This document shows, one piece after another, positions 25,239 through 31,915 of a stretch of 64,000 nt of DNA. Position 1 is the stretch's first letter, and each line of letters opens with the position of its first letter. The notes under the pieces were generated by a model. It saw only the letters and a list, made by a program, of their open reading frames with translations. It was not told the origin of the DNA and ran no database searches. This DNA comes from an uncultured Bacteroidales bacterium (GTDB lineage: Bacteria; Bacteroidota; Bacteroidia; Bacteroidales; P3): contig ONGA01000009.1 in assembly GCA_900317285.1 (NCBI GenBank), positions 62,001 through 126,000 of the forward strand, in the 5' to 3' direction. The translations under genes were made by a program, and so were the position numbers.

Positions 25239-25290
25239 ATGGTGAATCATTTTTATTACAGTATCAGCAGCAGGGTCGTTACCTCCAGAA

Positions 25291-26322
25291 TCACTTGTTC
25301 AACAAACGTTTGAGAGAGGCGAGGAAGGCGTGGATGTCGTCCTCAGTGGTGTCGAAGCTGCACATCCAGCGGACGACATCGTTGGCTTCGTCCCAGTCGT
25401 AGAAGAAGTACTCCTGCTGGAGGGCGTGCCAGACCTCGGTGGGGAGCTGGACGAAGACGCTGTTGACCTGGACGGGGTACATCACTTTCAGTTGAGGGTC
25501 GAGAGATGAGAGTTGAGAGTGGAGGAGCTGTGCCATGCGGTTGCTGTGCTCGGCGTTGCGGCGCCAGAGGCCGGTGATGAGGTAGGCCTCGAACTGTGCC
25601 GCCATGAAGCGCATCTTGCTGCAGAGCTGCGTCATCTGCTTGCGGCGGTACTTCATGTCGATGTCGAGTGCCGGATTGAGCAGCACACAACTCTCGCCCA
25701 TGAGAAGTCCGTTCTTTGTGCCGCCAAAAGAGAGACAGTCGACGCCGAGGTCGGTGGTCATCTCCTTGAAAGAGCATCCGAGCGCCACTGCCGCATTCGC
25801 CAGGCGTGCGCCGTCCATGTGGAGATACATATTATATGTATGCGCGAGGTCGGCGAGGGCGCGGATTTCGGAGAGGGTGTAGAGGGTGCCGAGTTCGGTG
25901 GGCTGGGAGATGCTAATGGCGCGGGGCTGGGAGTGGTGCTCAAAGCCGAAGCCATGGAGGCGCGTGCGGACGAGCTCGGGGGTGAGCTTGCCGTCGGGGG
26001 TGTCGACCGTCAGCAGACGGCAGCCCACGACACGCTGGGGGGCGCCGCACTCGTCGACGTTGATATGCGCCGTCTCGGCACACACCACCGCCTCGTGGGA
26101 GCGGCACATGGCATCGATGCACAGCACGTTAGCTCCTGTGCCGTTGAAGACGAAGTAGGGCTTTGCCTGGGGGCCGAAGTGCTCGCGGAAGAGCTGCTCG
26201 GTGCGGGCGCACCACTCGTCGTCGCCATACGCCAACGCATGGTCGACATTGGCGGCGGCCAGAGCCTGGAGTATCTCGGGGCTGACGCCCGAATGATTGT
26301 CGGATCCGAATCCTCGTTTCAT
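25291..26322 (-). CDS. ltaE: Low-specificity L-threonine aldolase family protein
   Basis: 343 residues, PLP fold type I, beta-eliminating lyase/threonine aldolase family. Motifs: MKRGFGSDNHSGVSPEI at the N-terminus, YFVFNGTGANVLCID near 56, HMDGARLANAA near 170 and SFGGTKNGLLMGE near 200, whose Lys is the PLP Schiff-base residue. The enzyme cleaves L-threonine or L-allo-threonine to glycine and acetaldehyde. A low-complexity tract (GAGAGATGAGAGTTGAGAGT) encodes LHSQLSSLD. It lies 38 bp downstream of rho on the same strand; the gap holds GATAGATACGATAGAT repeats. Confidence 0.88.
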   Translation of the reverse strand: MKRGFGSDNHSGVSPEILQALAAANVDHALAYGDDEWCARTEQLFREHFGPQAKPYFVFNGTGANVLCIDAMCRSHEAVVCAETAHINVDECGAPQRVVGCRLLTVDTPDGKLTPELVRTRLHGFGFEHHSQPRAISISQPTELGTLYTLSEIRALADLAHTYNMYLHMDGARLANAAVALGCSFKEMTTDLGVDCLSFGGTKNGLLMGESCVLLNPALDIDMKYRRKQMTQLCSKMRFMAAQFEAYLITGLWRRNAEHSNRMAQLLHSQLSSLDPQLKVMYPVQVNSVFVQLPTEVWHALQQEYFFYDWDEANDVVRWMCSFDTTEDDIHAFLASLKRLLNK

Positions 26323-26360
26323 AGAGAGATAGATTTTATAGATACGATAGATACGATAGA

Positions 26361-28280
26361 TTATTTGTCCATGGTGTATAGGAATTCCTCGTTGTCTCGG
26401 GTGTTTGCCATCGTCTTCTTGAGGAACTCCATGGCCTCGATGGGGGTGAGGTCGGTGAGGTGGTTGCGGAGGACTACGCTGCGGGTCAGCAGGTCGGGCT
26501 TGACGAGGAGGTCGTCGCGACGGGTGCTGGAGGCGGTGAGGTCGATGGCGGGATAGATGCGCTTGTTGGAGAGCTTTCTGTCGAGTTGGAGCTCCATGTT
26601 GCCGGTGCCCTTGAATTCCTCGAAGATGACGTCGTCCATCTTGGAACCTGTCTCGGTGAGGGCGGTGGCGATGATGGTGAGGCTGCCGCCATTCTCGATA
26701 TTACGTGCCGCGCCGAAGAAACGCTTGGGTTTCTGGAGGGCGTTGGCCTCGACGCCGCCGGAGAGCACCTTGCCGCTGGCGGGCTGGACGGTGTTGTAGG
26801 CGCGGGCGAGGCGGGTGATGGAGTCGAGCACGATCATCACGTCGTGGCCGCACTCGGTGAGGCGTTTCGCCTTCTCGAGCACGATATTGGCGATGCGCAC
26901 ATGACGGTCGGCGGGCTCGTCGAAGGTGGAGGCGATGACCTCGGCCTTGACGCTGCGCTGCATGTCGGTAACCTCCTCGGGGCGCTCGTCGATGAGGAGC
27001 ACCATGAGGTAGACCTCGGGGTGGTTGTAGGCGATGGCGTTGGCGACTTCCTTGAGGAGGGTGGTCTTACCGGTCTTGGGTTGAGCCACGATGAGGCCGC
27101 GCTGCCCCTTTCCAATGGGGGTGAAGAGGTCGATGATGCGGGTCGACATGGTCTCCTGGGGATGACCGGTGAGCTTGAATTTCTCGTTGGGGAAGAGCGG
27201 AGTCAAGGACTCGAAGGGGATGCGGTCGCGAATCTTCTCGGGAGAGAGACCGTTGATTTCGATAAACTTGACCATCGGGAAGAACTTGTCGCCCTCGCGG
27301 GGGGGACGAACCATGCCGCGGACGGTGTCGCCGGTCTTCAGACCGTAGTTGCGAATCTGCTGCGGGCTGATGTAGATATCGTCGGGCGAGGAGAGATAGT
27401 TATAGTCCGAGGAACGGAGGAATCCGTAGCCGTCGGGGACCATCTCGAGGACGCCCTCGGCTTCGATGATGCCCTCTTTCTCGAAGAAATATTCGCGACG
27501 GGGTTCTTGCTTCTCCTGCGGCTTCTGGACTTCGGCGGCCTGGGGCTGCACCTCGGTCTCGGCAGGGGCTGCCGCGGGCTGCGCGGGAGCGGGCTGCTCC
27601 TGACGGGCGTCACGGGGCTGTTCGACAGGCTTGGGCTCAGCGGGCTGCTGGGGCTGCTCGGCGACCTTCTGCTCGGCTTTGGCCTCGGCCGACTTGCGGG
27701 GACGGCCACGCTTGCGCTTGGAAGAGGAGGCGGCATCTTCGGGCTCCTGGGCAGCAACGGGCTCATCGGGCTTGGGCTGCTCCTCGACCTTGGGCTGGTC
27801 GGCGGGCTTGGGTTGTTCGACGGGCTTGGGTTGTTCGACGGGCTTGGCGGGTTCCTCGCTGCGGAAAAGCAGACGTCCCGAAGGGGACAGGATCTCGGGC
27901 ACCTCGGGAACCGTAGGCATCTCGAGCGACGAGAGCTGCATGTTGAAGTGGCTGATTTCCTCCGACTTGGGGGCGGAAGACTCGACAGGGCGCTTGTGCT
28001 CCTGCTGCGGGTGCTTGCGCTGCTGGTGCACCTCGGGATTCTTCAACGCAGATTCAGCCAACAATTTCGGCTTGAGATGCTGGCGCTTGCGGGGCTGCTC
28101 GCCGACAGGGGCTGCCGCGGGCTGCGACTTGTCGGGATTGGCGGCCTGATGGTCGAGAATTTTATAGATGAGTTCCTGTGCGTCAAGACGCTTGGCTTTG
28201 GAAATGCCCATTTCCTCAGCAATAGTAATGAGCTCGATGTGAGCCTTGGAAGAGAGTTCTGACTTACTATACATATTCAA
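26361..28280 (-). CDS. rho: Transcription termination factor Rho with long disordered insert
   Basis: 639 residues, against about 420 in E. coli. Order: Rho N-terminal helical domain (about 6-52), a disordered region of roughly 215 residues rich in Lys, Pro, Glu and Gln with repeats of [15 protein letters not shown], an RNA-binding cold-shock-like domain (about 269-345; [14 protein letters not shown]), and the ATPase ring (Walker [32 protein letters not shown]-loop region [20 protein letters not shown]). Long inserts here are typical of Bacteroidota Rho and have been linked to condensate formation in Bacteroides. The hexamer terminates transcription. A leader of about 110 nt could allow autoregulation. 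Confidence 0.97.
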   Translation of the reverse strand: MNMYSKSELSSKAHIELITIAEEMGISKAKRLDAQELIYKILDHQAANPDKSQPAAAPVGEQPRKRQHLKPKLLAESALKNPEVHQQRKHPQQEHKRPVESSAPKSEEISHFNMQLSSLEMPTVPEVPEILSPSGRLLFRSEEPAKPVEQPKPVEQPKPADQPKVEEQPKPDEPVAAQEPEDAASSSKRKRGRPRKSAEAKAEQKVAEQPQQPAEPKPVEQPRDARQEQPAPAQPAAAPAETEVQPQAAEVQKPQEKQEPRREYFFEKEGIIEAEGVLEMVPDGYGFLRSSDYNYLSSPDDIYISPQQIRNYGLKTGDTVRGMVRPPREGDKFFPMVKFIEINGLSPEKIRDRIPFESLTPLFPNEKFKLTGHPQETMSTRIIDLFTPIGKGQRGLIVAQPKTGKTTLLKEVANAIAYNHPEVYLMVLLIDERPEEVTDMQRSVKAEVIASTFDEPADRHVRIANIVLEKAKRLTECGHDVMIVLDSITRLARAYNTVQPASGKVLSGGVEANALQKPKRFFGAARNIENGGSLTIIATALTETGSKMDDVIFEEFKGTGNMELQLDRKLSNKRIYPAIDLTASSTRRDDLLVKPDLLTRSVVLRNHLTDLTPIEAMEFLKKTMANTRDNEEFLYTMDK

Positions 28281-28393
28281 GTGTTAATTCCTTTCTAATG
28301 GTGAATTAGGATTAGCGTTTTAAAACCATAAAATCACTGATTGTCAAACCATCACATCGAAAAACCACAGCACTGTTCCCGGTTTTGACGTTG

Positions 28394-28401
28394 CAAAAAT
28401 A
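28394..28401 (-). promoter_or_regulatory. Promoter -7 box of rho
   Basis: TATTTTTG on the minus strand, about 113 nt upstream of the rho ATG; no -33 TTG at the standard distance. Confidence 0.6.
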
Positions 28402-28475
28402 GTGTTTTTTTTTCAATTGAAGAAAAAAAAATGTCCATTTAGCAATCTTTTTTTTCGTAGAATGAAAAAAATGCG

Positions 28476-28483
28476 TATTTTTG
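28476..28483 (+). promoter_or_regulatory. Promoter -7 box of gcvH
   Basis: TATTTTTG followed by CA on the plus strand, 41 nt upstream of the gcvH ATG, behind a T-rich tract. Confidence 0.65.
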
Positions 28484-28524
28484 CAATCAGAAATTTATCA
28501 ATAAACACATATAAATTAGTAGAA

Positions 28525-28902
28525 ATGAACATTCCTGCAAATCTGAAGTACACCCAGGATGACGAATGGGTGCGTATCGAAGGCGAATTTGCTTTCGTTG
28601 GTATTACTGATTACGCTCAGCACGAACTCGGCGACATCGTGTTCGTCGACGTCACCTGCGAAGGCGACACCGTCGAGGCCGGTGAGGCTTTCGGCAGCGT
28701 CGAGGCTGTGAAGACTGTTGCCGACCTCCTGATGCCCGTCAAAGGCGAGGTGGTTGAATTCAACAGCGCCCTCGAGGATGCTTCCGCCGTCAACGCCGAT
28801 CCTTACGGCAATGGCTGGATCATCAAGATCAAACCCGAGAACATGGCCGACATCAACGGTCTGATGGATGCCGAGGCTTACAAAGCCAAAATCGGTGCCT
28901 AA
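28525..28902 (+). CDS. gcvH: Glycine cleavage system H protein
   Basis: 125 residues, the usual H-protein length. The start at 28525 (MNIPANLKYTQDDEWV) is chosen because the open frame further upstream overlaps the promoter. The lipoyl-lysine site is in FGSVEAVKTVADL (Lys near 62), and the C-terminus NADPYGNGWIIKIK is typical. H protein shuttles the methylamine group between P, T and L proteins. No other gcv gene is in the window, so it is a stand-alone gene divergent from rho. Confidence 0.97.
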   Translation: MNIPANLKYTQDDEWVRIEGEFAFVGITDYAQHELGDIVFVDVTCEGDTVEAGEAFGSVEAVKTVADLLMPVKGEVVEFNSALEDASAVNADPYGNGWIIKIKPENMADINGLMDAEAYKAKIGA

Positions 28903-28924
28903 TCGCAACAGGCGAATGACAAAG

Positions 28925-28958
28925 ACAGGGCTCCAATAACGGAGCCCTGTTTCTTTTT
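28925..28958 (+). terminator. Terminator after gcvH
   Basis: Stem ACAGGGCTCC/GGAGCCCTGT with AATAAC loop, followed by TTCTTTTT. Confidence 0.9.
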
Positions 28959-28980
28959 AGTATTTACATTAAAACCATTT

Positions 28981-29017
28981 AATAATAAAAAAAGAAGCCG
29001 CCCGATTGAGCGGCTTC
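28981..29017 (-). terminator. Terminator after ilvE
   Basis: On the minus strand, stem GAAGCCGC/GCGGCTTC with an 8-nt loop is followed by TTTTTTTATTATT. It lies 20 bp beyond the ilvE stop. Confidence 0.88.
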
Positions 29018-29037
29018 CAATGTTTATGTCAAAGGAC

Positions 29038-30051
29038 TTAGTCCATGACGGTGTTCCAGTTGTGCTTGTCTTCGGCCTCGCCGAGCTGGATGGCACGGAG
29101 GGCGTTGTAGAGCTTGGTGCTGTAGGGACCGGGCTCCTTACCAAAGACGTAGCTCTTGCCGGTCTCGGGGTCGTCGAGACGCTCGATGGGGCTGATGACG
29201 GCGGCAGTACCGCAGGCGCCAGCTTCCTGGAAGGAGGCAAGCTCCTCAACGTCGATAGGACGACGCTCGACTTTCATGCCCATATCCTCGGCGAGCTGCA
29301 TGAGGCTCTTGTTGGTGATGGAGGGCAGGATGGAAGTGCTCTTCGGGGTGATGTAGGCACCGTCCTTGATGCCGAAGAAGTTGGCAGCGCCGGCCTCGTC
29401 GACATACTTCTTCTCCTTGGCGTCGAGATAGAACTCGCAGGCATACTGACCACCGTGGCAGGCCTCGACGTGGGCTTTGAGGGAAGCGGCATAGTTACCA
29501 CCGACCTTGTAGATACCGGTGCCGAGAGGAGCGGAACGGTCGTACTTGCGGGTGATGACATAGGGGTTGGCCTTGAAACCGCCCTTGAAGTAGGGTCCCA
29601 CAGGGGTAACAAAGATGACGAACAGATACTCGTCGGCGGGTTTCACACCCACGGTGATGCCGGTACCGATGAGCAGAGGACGGAGGTAGAGGCTGGCGCC
29701 GGTGCCGTAGGGAGGAATGAAGCGCTCGTTGAGTTTGATGACCTTCTTGCACATCTCGACAAATTTCTCGGTGGGCAGCTCGGGCATCATGATACCGCGG
29801 CAGGTGCTCTGCAGACGCTCGGCGTTGGCTTCGGGACGGAAGATGCGAATCTTGCCATCTTTGCAGCGGTAGGCTTTCAGACCCTCGAAAGCTTCCTGAC
29901 CATAGTGGAGGCTGGAGGCGGCCATGTGGATTTCGATGTGTTCGGAGCTGGAAGTCTCGATTTCACCCCATTCGCCGTTACGGAAGTAGCAGCGTACGTT
30001 GTAGTCGGTTTTGACGTAACCGAAGGGGAGGTTTTGCCAATCTATATTCAT
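29038..30051 (-). CDS. ilvE: Branched-chain amino acid aminotransferase
   Basis: 337 residues, class IV PLP aminotransferase, large BCAT type. Motifs: SSLHYGQEAFEGLKAYRC near 48, YKVGGNYAASLKAH near 180 with the PLP lysine, and EAGAANFFGIKDG near 220. It interconverts Leu, Ile and Val with their 2-oxo acids using 2-oxoglutarate. It is monocistronic, with its own promoter and terminator. Confidence 0.96.
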   Translation of the reverse strand: MNIDWQNLPFGYVKTDYNVRCYFRNGEWGEIETSSSEHIEIHMAASSLHYGQEAFEGLKAYRCKDGKIRIFRPEANAERLQSTCRGIMMPELPTEKFVEMCKKVIKLNERFIPPYGTGASLYLRPLLIGTGITVGVKPADEYLFVIFVTPVGPYFKGGFKANPYVITRKYDRSAPLGTGIYKVGGNYAASLKAHVEACHGGQYACEFYLDAKEKKYVDEAGAANFFGIKDGAYITPKSTSILPSITNKSLMQLAEDMGMKVERRPIDVEELASFQEAGACGTAAVISPIERLDDPETGKSYVFGKEPGPYSTKLYNALRAIQLGEAEDKHNWNTVMD

Positions 30052-30096
30052 GATTCTTAATTTTTTAGGTTGTTTTTTATGTTATTTTTAATTCGA

Positions 30097-30104
30097 CAAA
30101 GATA
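30097..30104 (-). promoter_or_regulatory. Promoter -7 box of ilvE
   Basis: TATCTTTG on the minus strand, 45 nt upstream of the ATG. Confidence 0.6.
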
Positions 30105-30158
30105 TGAATAAAATATGGATAAATGAAAAAAAATTTTACCATGTCGGAAAAAAGTAGT

Positions 30159-30166
30159 ACTTTTGC
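30159..30166 (+). promoter_or_regulatory. Promoter -7 box of tRNA(CAU)
   Basis: TACTTTTG followed by CACC on the plus strand, 32 nt upstream of the tRNA; the same TACTTTTGCACC occurs at the tRNA-Glu promoter. Confidence 0.7.
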
Positions 30167-30198
30167 ACCCGATTTCAGTGGTAGAGAAACCCTGAAAT

Positions 30199-30272
30199 GG
30201 CCTCTTAGCTCAGTTGGTTAGAGCAGCTGACTCATAATCAGCGGGTCCTTGGTTCGAACCCGAGAGGGGCCA
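30199..30272 (+). tRNA. tRNA with CAU anticodon (elongator Met or Ile2)
   Basis: A 74-nt cloverleaf: acceptor GGCCTCT/AGGGGCC, anticodon stem GCTGA/TCAGC around CTCATAA (anticodon CAT), T arm CTTGG TTCGAAC CCGAG, discriminator A, no encoded CCA. The GGCCxCTTAGCTCAG start and GACTCATAATC resemble bacterial tRNA-Ile2 (lysidine-modified) as well as elongator Met; the sequence alone does not settle it. It is not an initiator, as it lacks the three G-C pairs below the anticodon. Confidence 0.93.
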
Positions 30273-30275
30273 CGA

Positions 30276-30337
30276 GAGAAACGAGTGAACCAATTATATT
30301 GGGTCTCAAGAGAAACGAGTGAACCAATTATATTGGG
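30276..30337. repeat. Two direct repeats in the tRNA trailer
   Basis: A 28-bp sequence beginning GAGAAACGAGTGAACC occurs at 30276-30303 and 30310-30337. Each copy holds the palindrome CCAATTATATTGG. The sequence GGGCCACGAG, which ends the tRNA, recurs after the second copy at 30335-30344. Confidence 0.9.
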
Positions 30338-30359
30338 CCACGAGTGGAAGTGGAAAGTT

Positions 30360-30776
30360 ATGGGACGAATAATGGCCATAGACTACGGAAAAGTACGCAC
30401 GGGGTTGGCAGTTACCGACCCCGTGCGTATTATTGCCACTGCCCTCACCACCGTGGAGACCCCTTCCCTACTCCCTTATATTAAAGATTATTGCGCGCGC
30501 GAAGAGGTGGACATTTTTGTTGTCGGCGAAGCCAAGCACATGGACAACACCCCCTCCGAATCGATGAAACTCATCGAGCCTTTCGTCGCTGCCTTGCGCG
30601 AAGCCTTTCCCAACAAGGAAATTGCACGAATTGACGAGCGCTTCACTTCAAAGATGGCTTTCCAAACCATGATCGACAGCGGGCTGAAAAAGAAAGACCG
30701 CCGCAACAAGGGCACAATTGACCAGATTGCCGCCACCATCATGCTGCAAGACTACATGAGGGGGATTGGAAAATAA
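30360..30776 (+). CDS. ruvX: Putative pre-16S rRNA nuclease / Holliday junction resolvase RuvX (YqgF)
   Basis: 138 residues, standard length. The start MGRIMAIDYGKVRTGLAVTD is chosen over an in-frame upstream start lying in the tRNA trailer. RNase H-like motifs: AIDYG with the first catalytic Asp, DIFVVGEAK near 57, DERFTSKMA near 97 and IDQIAATIMLQDYM near 122. YqgF proteins process the 5' end of 16S rRNA and have been proposed as resolvases. It heads a plus-strand group with def, the TPR lipoprotein and the dikinase-like gene. Confidence 0.95.
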   Translation: MGRIMAIDYGKVRTGLAVTDPVRIIATALTTVETPSLLPYIKDYCAREEVDIFVVGEAKHMDNTPSESMKLIEPFVAALREAFPNKEIARIDERFTSKMAFQTMIDSGLKKKDRRNKGTIDQIAATIMLQDYMRGIGK

Positions 30777-30802
30777 AGAATTTGAGAAAAACACTAAAAA
30801 AA

Positions 30803-31366
30803 ATGATATTACCAATTGTAGGCTACGGCCACCCAGTACTGCGCAAAGTGGCGCAACCCATTGACAAAGACTACCCCAACCTCAAAGAGTTGGTTGCCAA
30901 TATGTACGAAACGATGTACGCTGCCGACGGCGTGGGTCTTGCTGCCCCACAGGTCGACCTGTCCATCCGCGTGGTCGTTATCGGCTTCCGCCCCTATGAC
31001 GAAAAAACCGACACCTATGGTGAAGCTACCGAGGAGCATACGCTCATCAATCCCGAAATACTTTCCTTTGGCGAGAAGAAAGACTGGTTCAACGAAGGCT
31101 GCCTTTCCGTTCCCGATATCCATGAGGACGTTTTGCGCCCCACCTCACTGCGTCTGCGCTGGTATGACGAGGACTGGAATCTCCATGAAGAGGAGATTGA
31201 CGGACTCTTCGCCCGCGTCACCCAGCATGAGGTGGACCACCTTGACGGAAAAGTGTTCACCGACCACCTCAGCAACCTGCGCCGCACCATGCTCAAGCGC
31301 CGGCTGAACGATATCGCCGCCGGACGCGTGCGCACCCGTTACCGCATGAAATCCAACCATAAATAA
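30803..31366 (+). CDS. def: Peptide deformylase
   Basis: 187 residues from the ATG at 30803 (MILPIVGYGHPVLRKVAQPI). All three motifs are present: GVGLAAPQ near 46, EGCLSVPDI near 103 and QHEVDHLDG near 145, supplying the Gln, Cys and two His that bind the metal and the catalytic Glu. The enzyme removes the formyl group from nascent proteins in the cytoplasm. It begins 26 bp after ruvX. Confidence 0.97.
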   Translation: MILPIVGYGHPVLRKVAQPIDKDYPNLKELVANMYETMYAADGVGLAAPQVDLSIRVVVIGFRPYDEKTDTYGEATEEHTLINPEILSFGEKKDWFNEGCLSVPDIHEDVLRPTSLRLRWYDEDWNLHEEEIDGLFARVTQHEVDHLDGKVFTDHLSNLRRTMLKRRLNDIAAGRVRTRYRMKSNHK

Positions 31367-31393
31367 TTGAAAATAAATAAATAAATATTCACA

Positions 31394-31903
31394 ATGAAAA
31401 AAATACTATCCATTGTTTTAGGTCTCATGCTCCTGACCGCCTGCGGTCCCAACCGTGAAAAAGAGCTTGAGAACATCGAGCAGCATGAAAAAGAACTCTC
31501 CGAGTTCAACATCACCGCTGATGTCGACAAAGCGCATAACCTGATTGACCTCTACCGTCATTATGTAGAGACATTCCCCGACGACAGCCTCTCCCCCATC
31601 TTCATGTTCCGTGCTGCCGAAATCAGCATCAACATCGGAGAACAGGAATATGCCGTTGCTGTACTTGACAGCATCATCGACCTCTACCCTGGATTTGAGG
31701 AGCTCCCCGCCTGTCAATTCATGAAAGGCCAGGCTTATGAGTCGAATCAACAGTATGACCTTGCTCGCGAAGCCTACACCGAGTTCGTTGAGAAATACCC
31801 CGACCATTACCTTGCCGCCGACACCCGCAAGATGATACCCCTCATTGGGCTTACCCCCGAAGAACAACTCGAAGCCATTCTTAACGGGAAAGTCGAGCAA
31901 TAA
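31394..31903 (+). CDS. TPR-repeat lipoprotein
   Basis: 169 residues. The signal MKKILSIVLGLMLLTAC has its lipobox Cys at residue 17. The rest is helical, with tetratricopeptide-like repeats (DDSLSPIFMFRAAEISINIG; ACQFMKGQAYESNQQYDLAREAY; FVEKYPDHYLA), similar in arrangement to YbgF/BamD-type proteins. It is probably anchored to a periplasmic membrane face and binds a protein partner. It sits 27 bp after def and 12 bp before the dikinase-like gene. Confidence 0.85.
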   Translation: MKKILSIVLGLMLLTACGPNREKELENIEQHEKELSEFNITADVDKAHNLIDLYRHYVETFPDDSLSPIFMFRAAEISINIGEQEYAVAVLDSIIDLYPGFEELPACQFMKGQAYESNQQYDLAREAYTEFVEKYPDHYLAADTRKMIPLIGLTPEEQLEAILNGKVEQ

Positions 31904-31915
31904 CATATTGCCGCA

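Noticed and set aside
28281..28524. A glycine riboswitch before gcvH
   Set aside because: The leader is only about 35 nt after the promoter and too short for the aptamer; no matching core was seen.
30199..30344. An integrated mobile element at the CAU tRNA
   Set aside because: The following genes (ruvX, def) are housekeeping and no integrase is present; only short repeats remain.
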